Virus record (IMG/VR): IMGVR_UViG_3300045974_000426
Coordinates: 1 to 35,536 of that record
Origin: a virus
Reading direction: 5' to 3' (one strand)
DNA length: 35,536 bases
Part shown: piece by piece, positions 24,717 through 32,532 of the stretch
Layout of the letters: every line of letters begins with the position of its first letter
How positions within the stretch are numbered: the first letter of the stretch is position 1
The notes under the pieces: generated by a model
What the model was told of the DNA's origin: nothing
The model's database searches: none
The model's input: only the letters and a program-made list of their open reading frames with translations
Translations under genes and position numbers: made by a program

Positions 24717-25589
24717 TTGAAGAACTTTATTCCCGTACAGCGGGGCACCAAGAGTGCCCAGTTCAGCATCGGCACGATCAATCTCGATGCCACCGGTGCG
24801 GCTGCACCGTACTCCCTGAAGCTGCCCGTAAACGCGGGCACCGCGGGGTACTCACTCATCACAGACGGCTCAGGCAACTTGTCCTGGGCAGCCCCGGGCT
24901 CGGTTGGTGCCGCAGCGCCGGACAAGGCGGTCCAGTTCAACAACGGCGGGGTGCTTGCCGGAGATGCAGGCTTTACGTGGGACGTTAGCGCACAGAAGCT
25001 CCAGGTGCTTGGTGCGATAACTTCACTCGGTGGACCCAACTCCTGGGAGCTTAGTGGTTACGGCGGGACCGGTGACAGCACGACCCCGAGCAATGGTCAA
25101 GACCTCACGATCAAAGGCGGCGGTACGACGAACACGTCTACTGGACACGTCGCTCAGGGTGCTTACTTTCAGGTTGGCAGCGCGAACGACGATGGCACTA
25201 CCGCGACTGGTGGTAGCTTTAACGCTTCGACCGGTGGTGGAGACATCAGTGGATCGATGGTGTTCAGTGTGCCCTCTGGAACTACCACAGGAAACATCTT
25301 CTTTGACGTAGCTGGTGCATCGGCTGGAGGTATTACCGGCAGCATTGCGTTCATCACTGGACCATCCGTCTTGACCGGTGATGCAACGATTGTGTTTGCC
25401 CCGGGCGGATCCGCACAACTTCAGCTGAACCCGAATGGCTCATTCGGCGTGGGTCCGGCGGTCGACACGGGCACCGCCGGCCAGGTGCTGACCTCGCAAG
25501 GGCCCAGCGCGTCGCCGATATGGAGTTCGGCTGGAGGTGGACTTACGCCTCGCCAGGTCTCTAAATATTCCGCACTGAGGGCGTTCTAA
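24717..25589 (+). CDS. Tail fibre protein, 290 aa
   Basis: It starts with TTG, with AGGAG 6 bases upstream. The N-terminus (FIPVQRGTKSAQFSIGTINL) precedes the linker GYSLITDGSGNLSWAAPGS, then VQFNNGGVLAGDAGFTWD, a pattern repeated in the large fibre downstream. The rest is Gly/Ser/Thr-rich beta repeats. It ends with GTAGQVLTSQGPSASPIW, a linker usually found before a fibre tip. Its stop overlaps the next start (TAATG). Confidence 0.78.
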   Translation: MKNFIPVQRGTKSAQFSIGTINLDATGAAAPYSLKLPVNAGTAGYSLITDGSGNLSWAAPGSVGAAAPDKAVQFNNGGVLAGDAGFTWDVSAQKLQVLGAITSLGGPNSWELSGYGGTGDSTTPSNGQDLTIKGGGTTNTSTGHVAQGAYFQVGSANDDGTTATGGSFNASTGGGDISGSMVFSVPSGTTTGNIFFDVAGASAGGITGSIAFITGPSVLTGDATIVFAPGGSAQLQLNPNGSFGVGPAVDTGTAGQVLTSQGPSASPIWSSAGGGLTPRQVSKYSALRAF

Positions 25590-28354
25590 TGCTATTCCTA
25601 ACAACAACATCTGAGACACTCTCACTCGTCACCACCGGGACCGTTGACTGGGCCGTGACCTGGGTTGACATGACCGATGCGGGTGCACTTGCTGGCTCCG
25701 ACCAAGGCAGCGCGAGCGGGGCCTTCACCATCGTGGCATCTCCCGCTGCGTCTACACAGCGCCAGATCAAGGTGATCTCGGTGGTCAGCACCGGCGGCAC
25801 CATCACCGCCCAGGTCAAGAAAGGCACAGTTGTCCTGACCTCGACTGTAACCTTGCCGAACGAGTGCAAGTTATCATACCTCGACACCGTGGGTTGGCAG
25901 GTCTTCGGCAGCACTGGCGCGGTCTTGACCGCGGGTGTGTTGCCTACATTGCTCTCGCCGACGCCTACGCTCATCCCCGCCGGCAAGACCGTTACGGTCG
26001 AGACGAACAGCCAGATGCTGTTCATCGAGCCCATCACGGTCGAAGGTGTGCTACAAGTTGACGGCTTGCTTATGGATGTCAAGCCAGGAATAGTTACAAT
26101 AACCAGCGCTGGACTTGTCCCGCCTACTAACTTTTCTGGAAACTACAGGTTTCTACGTAACGATGCAACGTGGACCTTGCCGCTGCCGGAACAGACTACC
26201 TTGTACACCACGCAGTTCCTGACTGGGTTCAACTACGGGTCAAACACCAACTACGACTGGACGTCAACTGCACCCGCGGCTGGGTCCGACGGTCAGGTTC
26301 AGTTCAACTCAGGTGGTACGCTCGGTGCCAGTCCGTACTTTACATTCACCTCTACTGGATATCAAGATGTCCTAAGAATAGGGCAGAGCAGCTTCGCGCC
26401 TACAGCGGAACCGCTGTTGATGATGGGTGGTTCATACATGTGGCAAGGCACCGGGATGTACGGTGACTTCAACATAGTGCCTATCCGGAACCTAAACCTG
26501 GTCATTGGGAACTCAGACAGCTTCGACGGGTCTCTTATTGTTCAGGACACGGGTGCGAACAAGATCATCGAGATCAGTCGAGGCAACACCTGGAAGTTGA
26601 ACACCGTCGCGGGTACGGATGGACAGGTTATCGGCCAAGCGAGCGGAGTTACCGCGTGGACCAATGTGGTAAACTCGTTTAACACCCGGACCGGTGCCGT
26701 TACCTTGACCTCAGGTGACGTGACTGGTGCACTGGGCTTTACACCCAGCTCGGTCGCCGGCAGCACCACGCAGATCCAGTACAACTTAGCCGGTGTAAAC
26801 GCCGGATCCTCAGCCCTAACGTTCGTAGACACTCCCGCTACCCCACAGGCGGATATGACCTTGGGCTCCGGTGGCTACACCTCGACCTTGACGTTCAACG
26901 CCGCCACGGTGCTGACTGCCTACCCAAGCGGCAGTATTCGCCTCCAGTCCAGTCGAGCGATTGACTTTATCGGCGGCACCGGTGTGATGGACACCCGCGC
27001 AGGTGGACTGTTCAGCTCCTTGTCCGGCTCGACGGTGTACACCCCGACCGGTGAGACCGTGCCGGGTGCCTCAATTGATCTGGCCGGCTCCGACGTCACG
27101 ACCGCGTACCAGTCCACAGGAAACGTGTCGATCAGCACCGGGGTCTTGCCGACGGGTATCGCCGGTGGGTACGTATCGGGTGCGACCATCACGGCTGAGG
27201 CGCTGACGAACACCTCATCGGTCATGACCGGTGGTCGGATAGTACTCGATGGCGCAAGCACGTCAGTCACGCCGAACAGACTAACCGTAGGTCCAGACGG
27301 TTTGAAGTACAACGGGGCACAGCTCGTCGAGAGCTTCAACACCCGTGTTGGTGCGGTTACGTTAACGTCAGGTGACGTTACGACTGCGCTTGGCTTTACA
27401 CCAGGAAGTGGATCAGTCACCTCAGTCGCCGCTTCAGTTCCTGCGTTCCTCTCGGTCACCGGCTCACCCATCACCACGAGTGGAACGTTAGCCATTACCC
27501 TGTCGGGCACGGCACTACCCGTCGCCAACGGTGGCACGGGACAGACCACAGCTACCGCCGCGTTCGATGGGCTTGCACCGACACAGGCCGGCAACGCCGG
27601 CAAGTACCTGACCACGAACGGCACGACTACCTCTTGGGGCACGGTATCGGCTGGTACGCCTGCAGGGTCGAACACACAAGTACAGTTCAACTCAAGCGGT
27701 GCGTTTGGCGGATCAAGCAGTCTAACGTACGCAAGCAATAACTTGCGAGTAGGCAACAGCGGCACCGATGGATCACTACAACTTGGGAGCTACGGTACAT
27801 ATGTTGCCGCCGTAGGACGCGTGTTGAGACTGTTCACGGCCGCCGCGACCGGCGGCGCGACCGTGGCGGGGAACATAGAGGGAATAGCCGGTAACTACGT
27901 CGGAACAGACACCGCATATGGTTCAATATTCCACGCTGAAGGCGGAACAAGTTTCGGCGGTGGCAATACCTACTTTAACTCCGGCGACTACTACTCCGGA
28001 GGCACGACTACCTACGGTGCCCGCTTCTTTGCGCAAGGAGCAAGCTCTTCTGGTGCCGGTTCAGTTCGGATATCCACCGCCGGGACCGATAGGCTACGTA
28101 TTGGACCACAAGGTGAGTTCCAGTTAGGGTCGGGTTGGGAAGCCGGTTCATCTGGCCAAACGCTCACGTCAAGCGGCTCAAGCGCTGCGCCTACCTGGGC
28201 CTACCCAGCCCCAGTCTACACCCTGGCCACACTGCCCACACCGGTAGCTGGCTTGATGATCACCGTCTCCAATGCCAACTCAGGTGCCGGAGCTCTCTGC
28301 TACTCCGACGGTTCTACCTGGAAAGACGCCGGCACCCACGCAACTGTAGTCTAA
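25589..28354 (+). CDS. Large tail fibre protein, 921 aa
   Basis: This is the longest gene. Residues 1-150 are a distinct N-terminal beta region that may be the attachment part. The shaft holds two copies of SFNTRxGAVTLTSGDVT followed by ALGFTP (near 370-396 and 587-613), the ANGGTGQTTATAAFDGL unit, and several VQFNSxG units, all common in long phage fibres. The tip region ends with LATLPTPVAGLMITVSNANS and CYSDGSTWKDAGT, a small domain seen at the end of many fibre proteins. No chaperone or peptidase active site was recognised. Confidence 0.85.
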   Translation: MLFLTTTSETLSLVTTGTVDWAVTWVDMTDAGALAGSDQGSASGAFTIVASPAASTQRQIKVISVVSTGGTITAQVKKGTVVLTSTVTLPNECKLSYLDTVGWQVFGSTGAVLTAGVLPTLLSPTPTLIPAGKTVTVETNSQMLFIEPITVEGVLQVDGLLMDVKPGIVTITSAGLVPPTNFSGNYRFLRNDATWTLPLPEQTTLYTTQFLTGFNYGSNTNYDWTSTAPAAGSDGQVQFNSGGTLGASPYFTFTSTGYQDVLRIGQSSFAPTAEPLLMMGGSYMWQGTGMYGDFNIVPIRNLNLVIGNSDSFDGSLIVQDTGANKIIEISRGNTWKLNTVAGTDGQVIGQASGVTAWTNVVNSFNTRTGAVTLTSGDVTGALGFTPSSVAGSTTQIQYNLAGVNAGSSALTFVDTPATPQADMTLGSGGYTSTLTFNAATVLTAYPSGSIRLQSSRAIDFIGGTGVMDTRAGGLFSSLSGSTVYTPTGETVPGASIDLAGSDVTTAYQSTGNVSISTGVLPTGIAGGYVSGATITAEALTNTSSVMTGGRIVLDGASTSVTPNRLTVGPDGLKYNGAQLVESFNTRVGAVTLTSGDVTTALGFTPGSGSVTSVAASVPAFLSVTGSPITTSGTLAITLSGTALPVANGGTGQTTATAAFDGLAPTQAGNAGKYLTTNGTTTSWGTVSAGTPAGSNTQVQFNSSGAFGGSSSLTYASNNLRVGNSGTDGSLQLGSYGTYVAAVGRVLRLFTAAATGGATVAGNIEGIAGNYVGTDTAYGSIFHAEGGTSFGGGNTYFNSGDYYSGGTTTYGARFFAQGASSSGAGSVRISTAGTDRLRIGPQGEFQLGSGWEAGSSGQTLTSSGSSAAPTWAYPAPVYTLATLPTPVAGLMITVSNANSGAGALCYSDGSTWKDAGTHATVV

Positions 28355-28365
28355 ACGAGGTCAAT

Positions 28366-29112
28366 ATGTCCCAGATCAATCTCACCAACACCGCGTCCAC
28401 GGATGTCGTCACCCCAGCGGCAAGTTCAGCTGCGCTGTTCATCAACAGCGCCGACGCACACCTAAGCATGAAGAACCCAGACGGGACCGTCACCCAAGTA
28501 GGCGGTGGCATCCCTTCGGGTGCCGGATATTTAGCAGGTAGTCTCTTCGCCACAGACGGCGCAACTACACCGTACTGGAGCACCGCAGTAGTTGACCCAA
28601 GCAACGGAAACCTGACATTGAACGGCAGCGCCCCAACGCTGTACCTTGGTGGTGCCACCAAGTACCTTCAAGGTGGCTCAAACATTGATCTGCATAATAC
28701 CACTGGTGGTATTATGGTCTCCACGTCGACCTTTCTGAACATAAACGGAGACAGCGTATCGCTTTATTCCAGCGGCACCTTCGGCACCACCATCAACGCC
28801 GAGAGCGGTCACGTTGAGGTCGGCATCCGGCGCTCTGTCTGGGGCGTCAACACCGCTGGCTCCATCCAGCTTAGCAACATCTACCAAGGTTGCGGCACCG
28901 CTACGCTCTCAGGCGGCACGGCAACCGTTTCCTGCTCCATCGTCGACGCCAACACCGTCGTCCAGTTGACCATTCAGGACCCGAACGGCGCCACGCCCGG
29001 CGTGCTCTACATCAGCAGCAAGACCGTCGGGACCGGGTTCGTCATCACCTCGACCAACTCCAGCGACACCTGCAAGGTGTTCTGGAACGTCATTACCGTG
29101 GGAACTTTCTAA
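28366..29112 (+). CDS. Tail fibre protein, 248 aa
   Basis: ATG 28366 (MSQINLTNTASTDV) is chosen over the longer open frame from 28135, whose first 77 residues overlap the large fibre and look non-coding. GAGG lies 5 bases before the start. The protein has LFINSADAHLSMKNPDGTVT, a typical start of short fibre proteins, then a beta middle and a C-terminal domain (AGSIQLSNIYQGCGTATLSG) with two cysteines. It probably makes part of the fibre tip. Its stop overlaps the next start (TAATG). Confidence 0.77.
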   Translation: MSQINLTNTASTDVVTPAASSAALFINSADAHLSMKNPDGTVTQVGGGIPSGAGYLAGSLFATDGATTPYWSTAVVDPSNGNLTLNGSAPTLYLGGATKYLQGGSNIDLHNTTGGIMVSTSTFLNINGDSVSLYSSGTFGTTINAESGHVEVGIRRSVWGVNTAGSIQLSNIYQGCGTATLSGGTATVSCSIVDANTVVQLTIQDPNGATPGVLYISSKTVGTGFVITSTNSSDTCKVFWNVITVGTF

Positions 29113-29375
29113 TGGCACTTCAGAAATCAATAACCACCCCGAGTGGCATTACACTCAGTACGGCCTACGGACGAGTATGCGCCTTTCAATGGTCAGGCGC
29201 CAAGCTTCGGGTCGACTTCGTCTGGTTCGCCACGCAAGCTGCCCGCGAAGCTAACTTGCAGCCCGTCGAGATAAAGACGTACCACCTGGACCTGCCGGCA
29301 ACAGGTGATATTCGGGCGCAGGCCTACGACCAGCTAAAGCTGCTGCCCGACTTCGCCACCGCCGTTGACTGCTAA
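29112..29375 (+). CDS. Hypothetical tail-associated protein, 87 aa
   Basis: The start ATG at 29112 overlaps the preceding stop. The small protein (MALQKSITTPSGITLSTAYG) resembles short proteins often coded after phage fibre genes, with a beta N-half and a helical C-half. No enzymatic motif. A role in fibre assembly or the tail is inferred from position. Confidence 0.68.
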   Translation: MALQKSITTPSGITLSTAYGRVCAFQWSGAKLRVDFVWFATQAAREANLQPVEIKTYHLDLPATGDIRAQAYDQLKLLPDFATAVDC

Positions 29376-29385
29376 TGGAGGTTCC

Positions 29386-29751
29386 ATGGACATCGTAGCA
29401 TTTCTGAACGCCTACTGGGGTCCATTGGCCGCGGCCGGTGGTTTTGTTATTGGTTACTACCTGCTGAAACAGCGGGTCGAGGACCTTGGTGGTCGTGTTA
29501 GCACCATCGAGACGAACCTCGAGGAATGGAGAGACGAAGTGCGTAAAGAAGTGAACACTGCCCTGACTAAAGCCGACGACACCTTGAACCGCTACATCGA
29601 GATGGAGAAAGAGGAGCACGTCGTCATCATCGCTCGGTTTGAGGGTGAGATTAGCCGACTTGGTGCTCGGGTGGACAAGAACTTCGACCGGCTCAGCGAC
29701 AAGCTGGACAAGTTGGTCGAATACAGTATGAACAAGCGCCGTGAACCCTAA
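29386..29751 (+). CDS. Holin-like protein: one membrane helix plus coiled coil, 121 aa
   Basis: ATG 29386 has GGAGG 5 bases upstream; a TTG at 29365 is less likely. Residues 5-27 form one membrane helix (LNAYWGPLAAAGGFVIGYYL); the rest is a highly charged coiled coil. It stands first in a cassette followed by Rz- and Rz1-like genes, so a holin or holin-partner function is probable. Single-helix holins are known, but the long coiled coil is unusual and the protein could be an accessory lysis factor instead. Confidence 0.6.
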   Translation: MDIVAFLNAYWGPLAAAGGFVIGYYLLKQRVEDLGGRVSTIETNLEEWRDEVRKEVNTALTKADDTLNRYIEMEKEEHVVIIARFEGEISRLGARVDKNFDRLSDKLDKLVEYSMNKRREP

Positions 29752-30067
29752 GCTAATCGCGTACCTCATCCTCGCCGCCTCGATCGCCGGGGCTATGTTC
29801 TACGTGCACCACCTGAAGGCAGACATCGAGGATCTGACCACGAAGGTTGCTTCAGTCACCGTGGAGCGTGACACCGCCCTGGCTCAGGTCAAGGAGATCA
29901 CCTCAGCCCGTGACGAGGTTGCCAAGAAGCAAGCACTTGCTGAGACCGCAACGGCTCAGGTCAAGGCGGAGCTCAGCAAGGCCCGCGCTCGTGTCCAGTA
30001 CGTGACCATTCCAAGTGAGTGCCCGGCTAAGCTGGACTGGCTGTTTGAGCAGGTCAGTCAGCCTTAG
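29741..30067 (+). CDS. i-spanin (Rz-like), 108 aa
   Basis: It begins with GTG inside the end of the previous gene. Residues 4-22 are an N-terminal membrane anchor (KLIAYLILAASIAGAMFYVH) and residues 25-90 a long periplasmic coiled coil (DIEDLTTKVASVTVERDTAL and on), the architecture of lambda Rz. It would pair with the lipoprotein at 30643 to fuse inner and outer membranes at lysis. The final 14 bases overlap the opposite-strand homing endonuclease gene. Confidence 0.8.
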   Translation: MNPKLIAYLILAASIAGAMFYVHHLKADIEDLTTKVASVTVERDTALAQVKEITSARDEVAKKQALAETATAQVKAELSKARARVQYVTIPSECPAKLDWLFEQVSQP

Positions 30068-30623
30068 CAGCTTTACGTATGGCCCAGACCCTCTTCATAC
30101 CTTCTGACTTCTTAGCTCTTACTGCTGCTGAGTTTATTGCTGCAAGATGTCTAGCTCTAATTTCTGGGTCTGCCCAAGCCAATGTATTTGCTACCCTTAG
30201 CTTTGCCTTCTTGTCTTCTGACGCTGGTTGATGATGACAAGCTGCCATCTTCTGACGATACTCTTTATTAGTCCATAGAAGCCGTGTGGCTGCTGCAATA
30301 GAAGCAGCGCCTTGAACACTCTTGCTTTCACTCCATCCTTGTCCACCCTTTGTTCTGTTGTAAAGCGTTCCTGTTCCTAAATCTAGCCTGCCATACAGAC
30401 TAACCAAGCGGCGCTCTTCGTCAAGCGCCGCTTGTTCTGATGGATGGTAAACCTTGACGCAGATAGGGTAAATGCCTTTGGCTTGCTGTGTTCTAATGTG
30501 CTCGCCAAATGCAGACCTAGCCTTTAGATGGTCGCGATAACGGGTCTTGCTTCCCTTTCCTACGTATGTAGCAAGGGAAGAATTCTCTAAGGTAAAGTAA
30601 ACGTATGTGTAGAATTCACTCAT
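30054..30623 (-). CDS. GIY-YIG homing endonuclease inserted between spanin genes
   Basis: The protein (189 aa from ATG 30623, MSEFYTYVYFTL) has the GIY-YIG pattern YVYFTLENSSLATYVGKGSK, then TRYRDHLKAR and a glutamate in ALDEERRLVSLYG. The following GTLYNRTKGGQGW and short basic repeats (SIAAATRLLW, AKLRVANTLAW) resemble NUMOD3-type DNA-binding motifs of free-standing homing endonucleases. It is on the strand opposite the lysis genes, sits between Rz and Rz1 genes, and is visibly richer in A and T than its surroundings, all signs of recent invasion. No good ribosome-binding site was found. An open frame extends to 30749 but is rejected because it covers the Rz1 start. Confidence 0.82.
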   Translation of the reverse strand: MSEFYTYVYFTLENSSLATYVGKGSKTRYRDHLKARSAFGEHIRTQQAKGIYPICVKVYHPSEQAALDEERRLVSLYGRLDLGTGTLYNRTKGGQGWSESKSVQGAASIAAATRLLWTNKEYRQKMAACHHQPASEDKKAKLRVANTLAWADPEIRARHLAAINSAAVRAKKSEGMKRVWAIRKAAKAD

Positions 30624-30642
30624 TTGGTTATGGAGGTTAGAC

Positions 30643-30882
30643 TTGAGACATTCCCTGTACTGCATCGCCTTCGCCGTAGGTATGGCATCTTGTGCCACTG
30701 CTCCGCCTGCCGAGGTCCGGATCATCAAGCCACCGGTCCCACCGGTCATCGAGCTACCCGAGAAGCCAACCTTCCCGAAGGACGCAGCGACGGACCAGAA
30801 GCTGCGCAGCTTGGTGGACTACGTCCTCGTCCTACGGGCAAGGCTTGAACAAGCGCTCAGCGCGCTGGACGTGTACCGTTAG
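30643..30882 (+). CDS. o-spanin (Rz1-like) outer-membrane lipoprotein, 79 aa
   Basis: TTG 30643 has GGAGG 6 bases upstream. The peptide MRHSLYCIAFAVGMASC ends in a lipobox (M-A-S-C17) for lipid attachment, followed by a proline-rich stretch (RIIKPPVPPVIELPEKPTFP) and a short helix. This is the Rz1 architecture. Normally Rz1 overlaps Rz; here 575 bases with the homing endonuclease lie between them. The stop overlaps that of the converging minus-strand gene by four bases. Confidence 0.8.
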   Translation: MRHSLYCIAFAVGMASCATAPPAEVRIIKPPVPPVIELPEKPTFPKDAATDQKLRSLVDYVLVLRARLEQALSALDVYR

Positions 30883-31079
30883 CCCCTGTCGGTCTCTTGC
30901 ATGAGCGTAATGGCGCGTTGAAGCGCCCATTGATATGTCTCCAGAAAGGCCAGCATCTCGTCATCCGGAACCGAGCTGATGATCAAGCTCATCGCCTCCG
31001 AGATCTTCTCCTGTGGCTCCTTGCGCTCCACCATGTCAAGCCAGGCGTGGATCATGTCAGATGGGGTAAAGTTACTCAC
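30879..31079 (-). CDS. Hypothetical helical protein, 66 aa
   Basis: The start is coupled to the preceding gene by ATGA (31076-31079). The protein (MSNFTPSDMIHAWLDMVERK) is acidic and helical. No family recognised. It ends the leftward arm, with its stop overlapping the Rz1-like stop on the other strand. Confidence 0.7.
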   Translation of the reverse strand: MSNFTPSDMIHAWLDMVERKEPQEKISEAMSLIISSVPDDEMLAFLETYQWALQRAITLMQETDRG

Positions 31080-31324
31080 TTGGCGCCTCCGAAGAAACGA
31101 CGGGCTTTGACCAAGCTGGCAGAGGGCTCTTTGCCAGGCACAGGAAAGGCGCTCTCCACGGCTGCGGTCGCCAGGTCAGTAGCCGAGATGCACTGCTGAT
31201 ATCCCCAGATGATGGCTTCGCGTGGGATGTCCAGGTCGAAGATGGGCAGGGTGGGGTGCTCATCAGCAAGGGCATTGAGGGCGGTGCCGAGTTGAGCGCC
31301 GTAGAGATTGAGTGCGGTTACCAT
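31076..31324 (-). CDS. Hypothetical protein, 82 aa
   Basis: ATG 31324 has AAAGGA 7 bases upstream; the frame is open further up to 31360 but that part lies in the leader. The protein (MVTALNLYGAQLGTALNALA) has a helix, then a DLDIPREAIIWGYQQCI segment. No family recognised. It is first in the transcript from the promoter at 31367-31417 and coupled to the 66-aa gene. Confidence 0.72.
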   Translation of the reverse strand: MVTALNLYGAQLGTALNALADEHPTLPIFDLDIPREAIIWGYQQCISATDLATAAVESAFPVPGKEPSASLVKARRFFGGAK

Positions 31325-31366
31325 TATTGATCCTTTCGGTTGTGCTACATTCTGCAGCATAGGGCT

Positions 31367-31417
31367 ATTCTATCACAGTTGGCGAAGAATAGCACAACTG
31401 AAGTGTAACCGTTACAC
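31367..31417 (-). promoter_or_regulatory. Promoter with full palindromic site GTGTAACCGTTACAC
   Basis: The 15-base palindrome (31403-31417) has seven-base arms around one central base and overlaps the stop of the gene before it. Five bases further on the minus strand comes TTGTGC (31397-31392) as a weak -35, then 19 bases and TAGAAT (31372-31367). The weak -35 suggests that the palindrome binds an activator. Confidence 0.6.
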
Positions 31418-31759
31418 GCCGTGCTTCCAGTCAATCCTCTTGGCTGCCGCTGACCGGGTATCCACAAACTCCTCCAGCGCCTGCTCCATGTACTTCTTCT
31501 GCTTCTTGTCCCAGGCACGAAGTTCAGCCGCCATGGTCTTGCGACCATCACAGCCGCCGCCGCTGAAGTGCTCACTGTCTTCCCAGCGCCTGTAGAAGCC
31601 TACCGTCCCATCATGGCGCTTGTAGAGGGCTATTTCCTCGATGCCCTCTCCAGTGTCTATCTTGAAGGCGGTGTAGTCGCCCTTGTAGTTGCGGATGATG
31701 GGCTGCTCACCGATATCGAGGAGAGCCACGGTGATGGAGGAGAGGGTGTAGGTGTTCAT
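31412..31759 (-). CDS. Hypothetical protein, 115 aa, probably leaderless mRNA
   Basis: The chosen ATG 31759 (MNTYTLSSITVALLDIGEQP) is six bases after a TATGAT box, so transcription would begin at or next to the start codon; the longer frame to 31795 would run through the promoter. The protein has beta-like N-terminal half and a charged helical C-terminal part (KKQKKYMEQALEEFVDTRSA). No family recognised, and no helix-turn-helix was evident. Confidence 0.68.
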   Translation of the reverse strand: MNTYTLSSITVALLDIGEQPIIRNYKGDYTAFKIDTGEGIEEIALYKRHDGTVGFYRRWEDSEHFSGGGCDGRKTMAAELRAWDKKQKKYMEQALEEFVDTRSAAAKRIDWKHGV

Positions 31760-31765
31760 GTTGCT

Positions 31766-31815
31766 ATCATACCACACCCACGGGTTTCGTGTCAACTACT
31801 TTGTAACCGTTACAA
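31766..31815 (-). promoter_or_regulatory. Strong sigma70 promoter with palindrome TTGTAACCGTTACAA
   Basis: The palindrome is at 31801-31815. Five bases on lies TTGACA (31795-31790, perfect -35), then 18 bases, then TATGAT (31771-31766). It is the best promoter in the window. The start codon of the 115-aa gene follows directly. Confidence 0.75.
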
Positions 31816-31816
31816 C

Positions 31817-32128
31817 TCAGTCCTCCTCAGCAATCCTCGCGCAGGAGAGCTCCAGCTGCAGCTCCTCACTCGCCGCCTCCATCTCAGTTACAATGACTGA
31901 GGCAGCCAACTCGCTCGAGAGGACCCGTCTTCGTCGAGCATTCCTCGTCTTCTCTCGGCTGAGAATTGTCACCTGTCGCTGCCACCCATCCACCGAGAAG
32001 TAGATGAGACTTTGGTCGACCCAGGTGGTGCTGTAGCCGGTACGGTGGCGCACTCGATGTAGCTCACCCACCTTAAAGCCCTCGAAGAGGTCAGTCGCCT
32101 CCGGGCCAAGTTGGCCAAGATACCACAT
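31817..32128 (-). CDS. Hypothetical protein, 103 aa
   Basis: ATG 32128 overlaps the preceding stop (TGATG), with GAGG 7 bases upstream; a GTG one codon earlier is possible. The protein contains a basic block (REKTRNARRRR) after a beta-rich N-half (STTWVDQSLIYFSVDGWQRQ) and ends in an acidic helix. A nucleic-acid-binding role is possible from the basic block, but no family was recognised. Its stop is followed at once by the palindrome of the next promoter. Confidence 0.68.
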   Translation of the reverse strand: MWYLGQLGPEATDLFEGFKVGELHRVRHRTGYSTTWVDQSLIYFSVDGWQRQVTILSREKTRNARRRRVLSSELAASVIVTEMEAASEELQLELSCARIAEED

Positions 32129-32403
32129 CACGCCGCCTCATAGAGCGACATCAGGTGCCGGTAGTCATCAAGTTGAGCCTCAGCCCAGGCGAGGTGTAGC
32201 TCCGCTATCTTCTCGTGGATGTAGGAAAGGTGGTCCTTGACGGTCTCCAGGTCCGCCATTGACCAGTCACCATCGAGCCCAGTTAAGGTGATGACTATGT
32301 CTTCAGGATGGACTGGAGGACCGGCAAGGATGCCCTTACTCTCAAGGTAGGCTACCTGAGAGGAGCGCGGAAGTAGGCTGAACTGCCTCTTGGATAGCTG
32401 CAT
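32128..32403 (-). CDS. Hypothetical protein, 91 aa
   Basis: ATG 32403 with GGGAG 8 bases upstream. The protein (MQLSKRQFSLLPRSSQVAYL) looks like a compact helical protein with an acidic middle and an amphipathic C-terminal helix. No family recognised. Coupled to the following gene by TGATG. Confidence 0.7.
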   Translation of the reverse strand: MQLSKRQFSLLPRSSQVAYLESKGILAGPPVHPEDIVITLTGLDGDWSMADLETVKDHLSYIHEKIAELHLAWAEAQLDDYRHLMSLYEAA

Positions 32404-32532
32404 GAGGAACTCCCTGGGGTCTGATGCCCCGTATTGTGCCAGTTTAGTCTGGCTGTGTATTTAGAGGACAGATGGGTAGTACCCGGGAGGCTCTATGGTT
32501 AACCCAGTAACTTAGTACCGAGGTTATCTGAT

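Noticed and set aside
28135-28365. 77-residue N-terminal extension of the 248-aa fibre gene
   Set aside because: It overlaps the end of the large fibre in another frame and has Arg/Leu/His-rich shadow composition; ATG 28366 has a ribosome-binding site.
20417-29112. Possible diversity-generating retroelement acting on the fibre genes
   Set aside because: No reverse transcriptase gene and no template/variable repeat pair was found, though related podoviruses such as BPP-1 have one. The polymerase-like 411-aa protein lacks the YxDD motif of reverse transcriptases.
30624-30749. N-terminal extension of the spanin-region GIY-YIG gene
   Set aside because: It would cover the Rz1 start and signal sequence antisense; the GIY-YIG motif starts four residues after Met at 30623.
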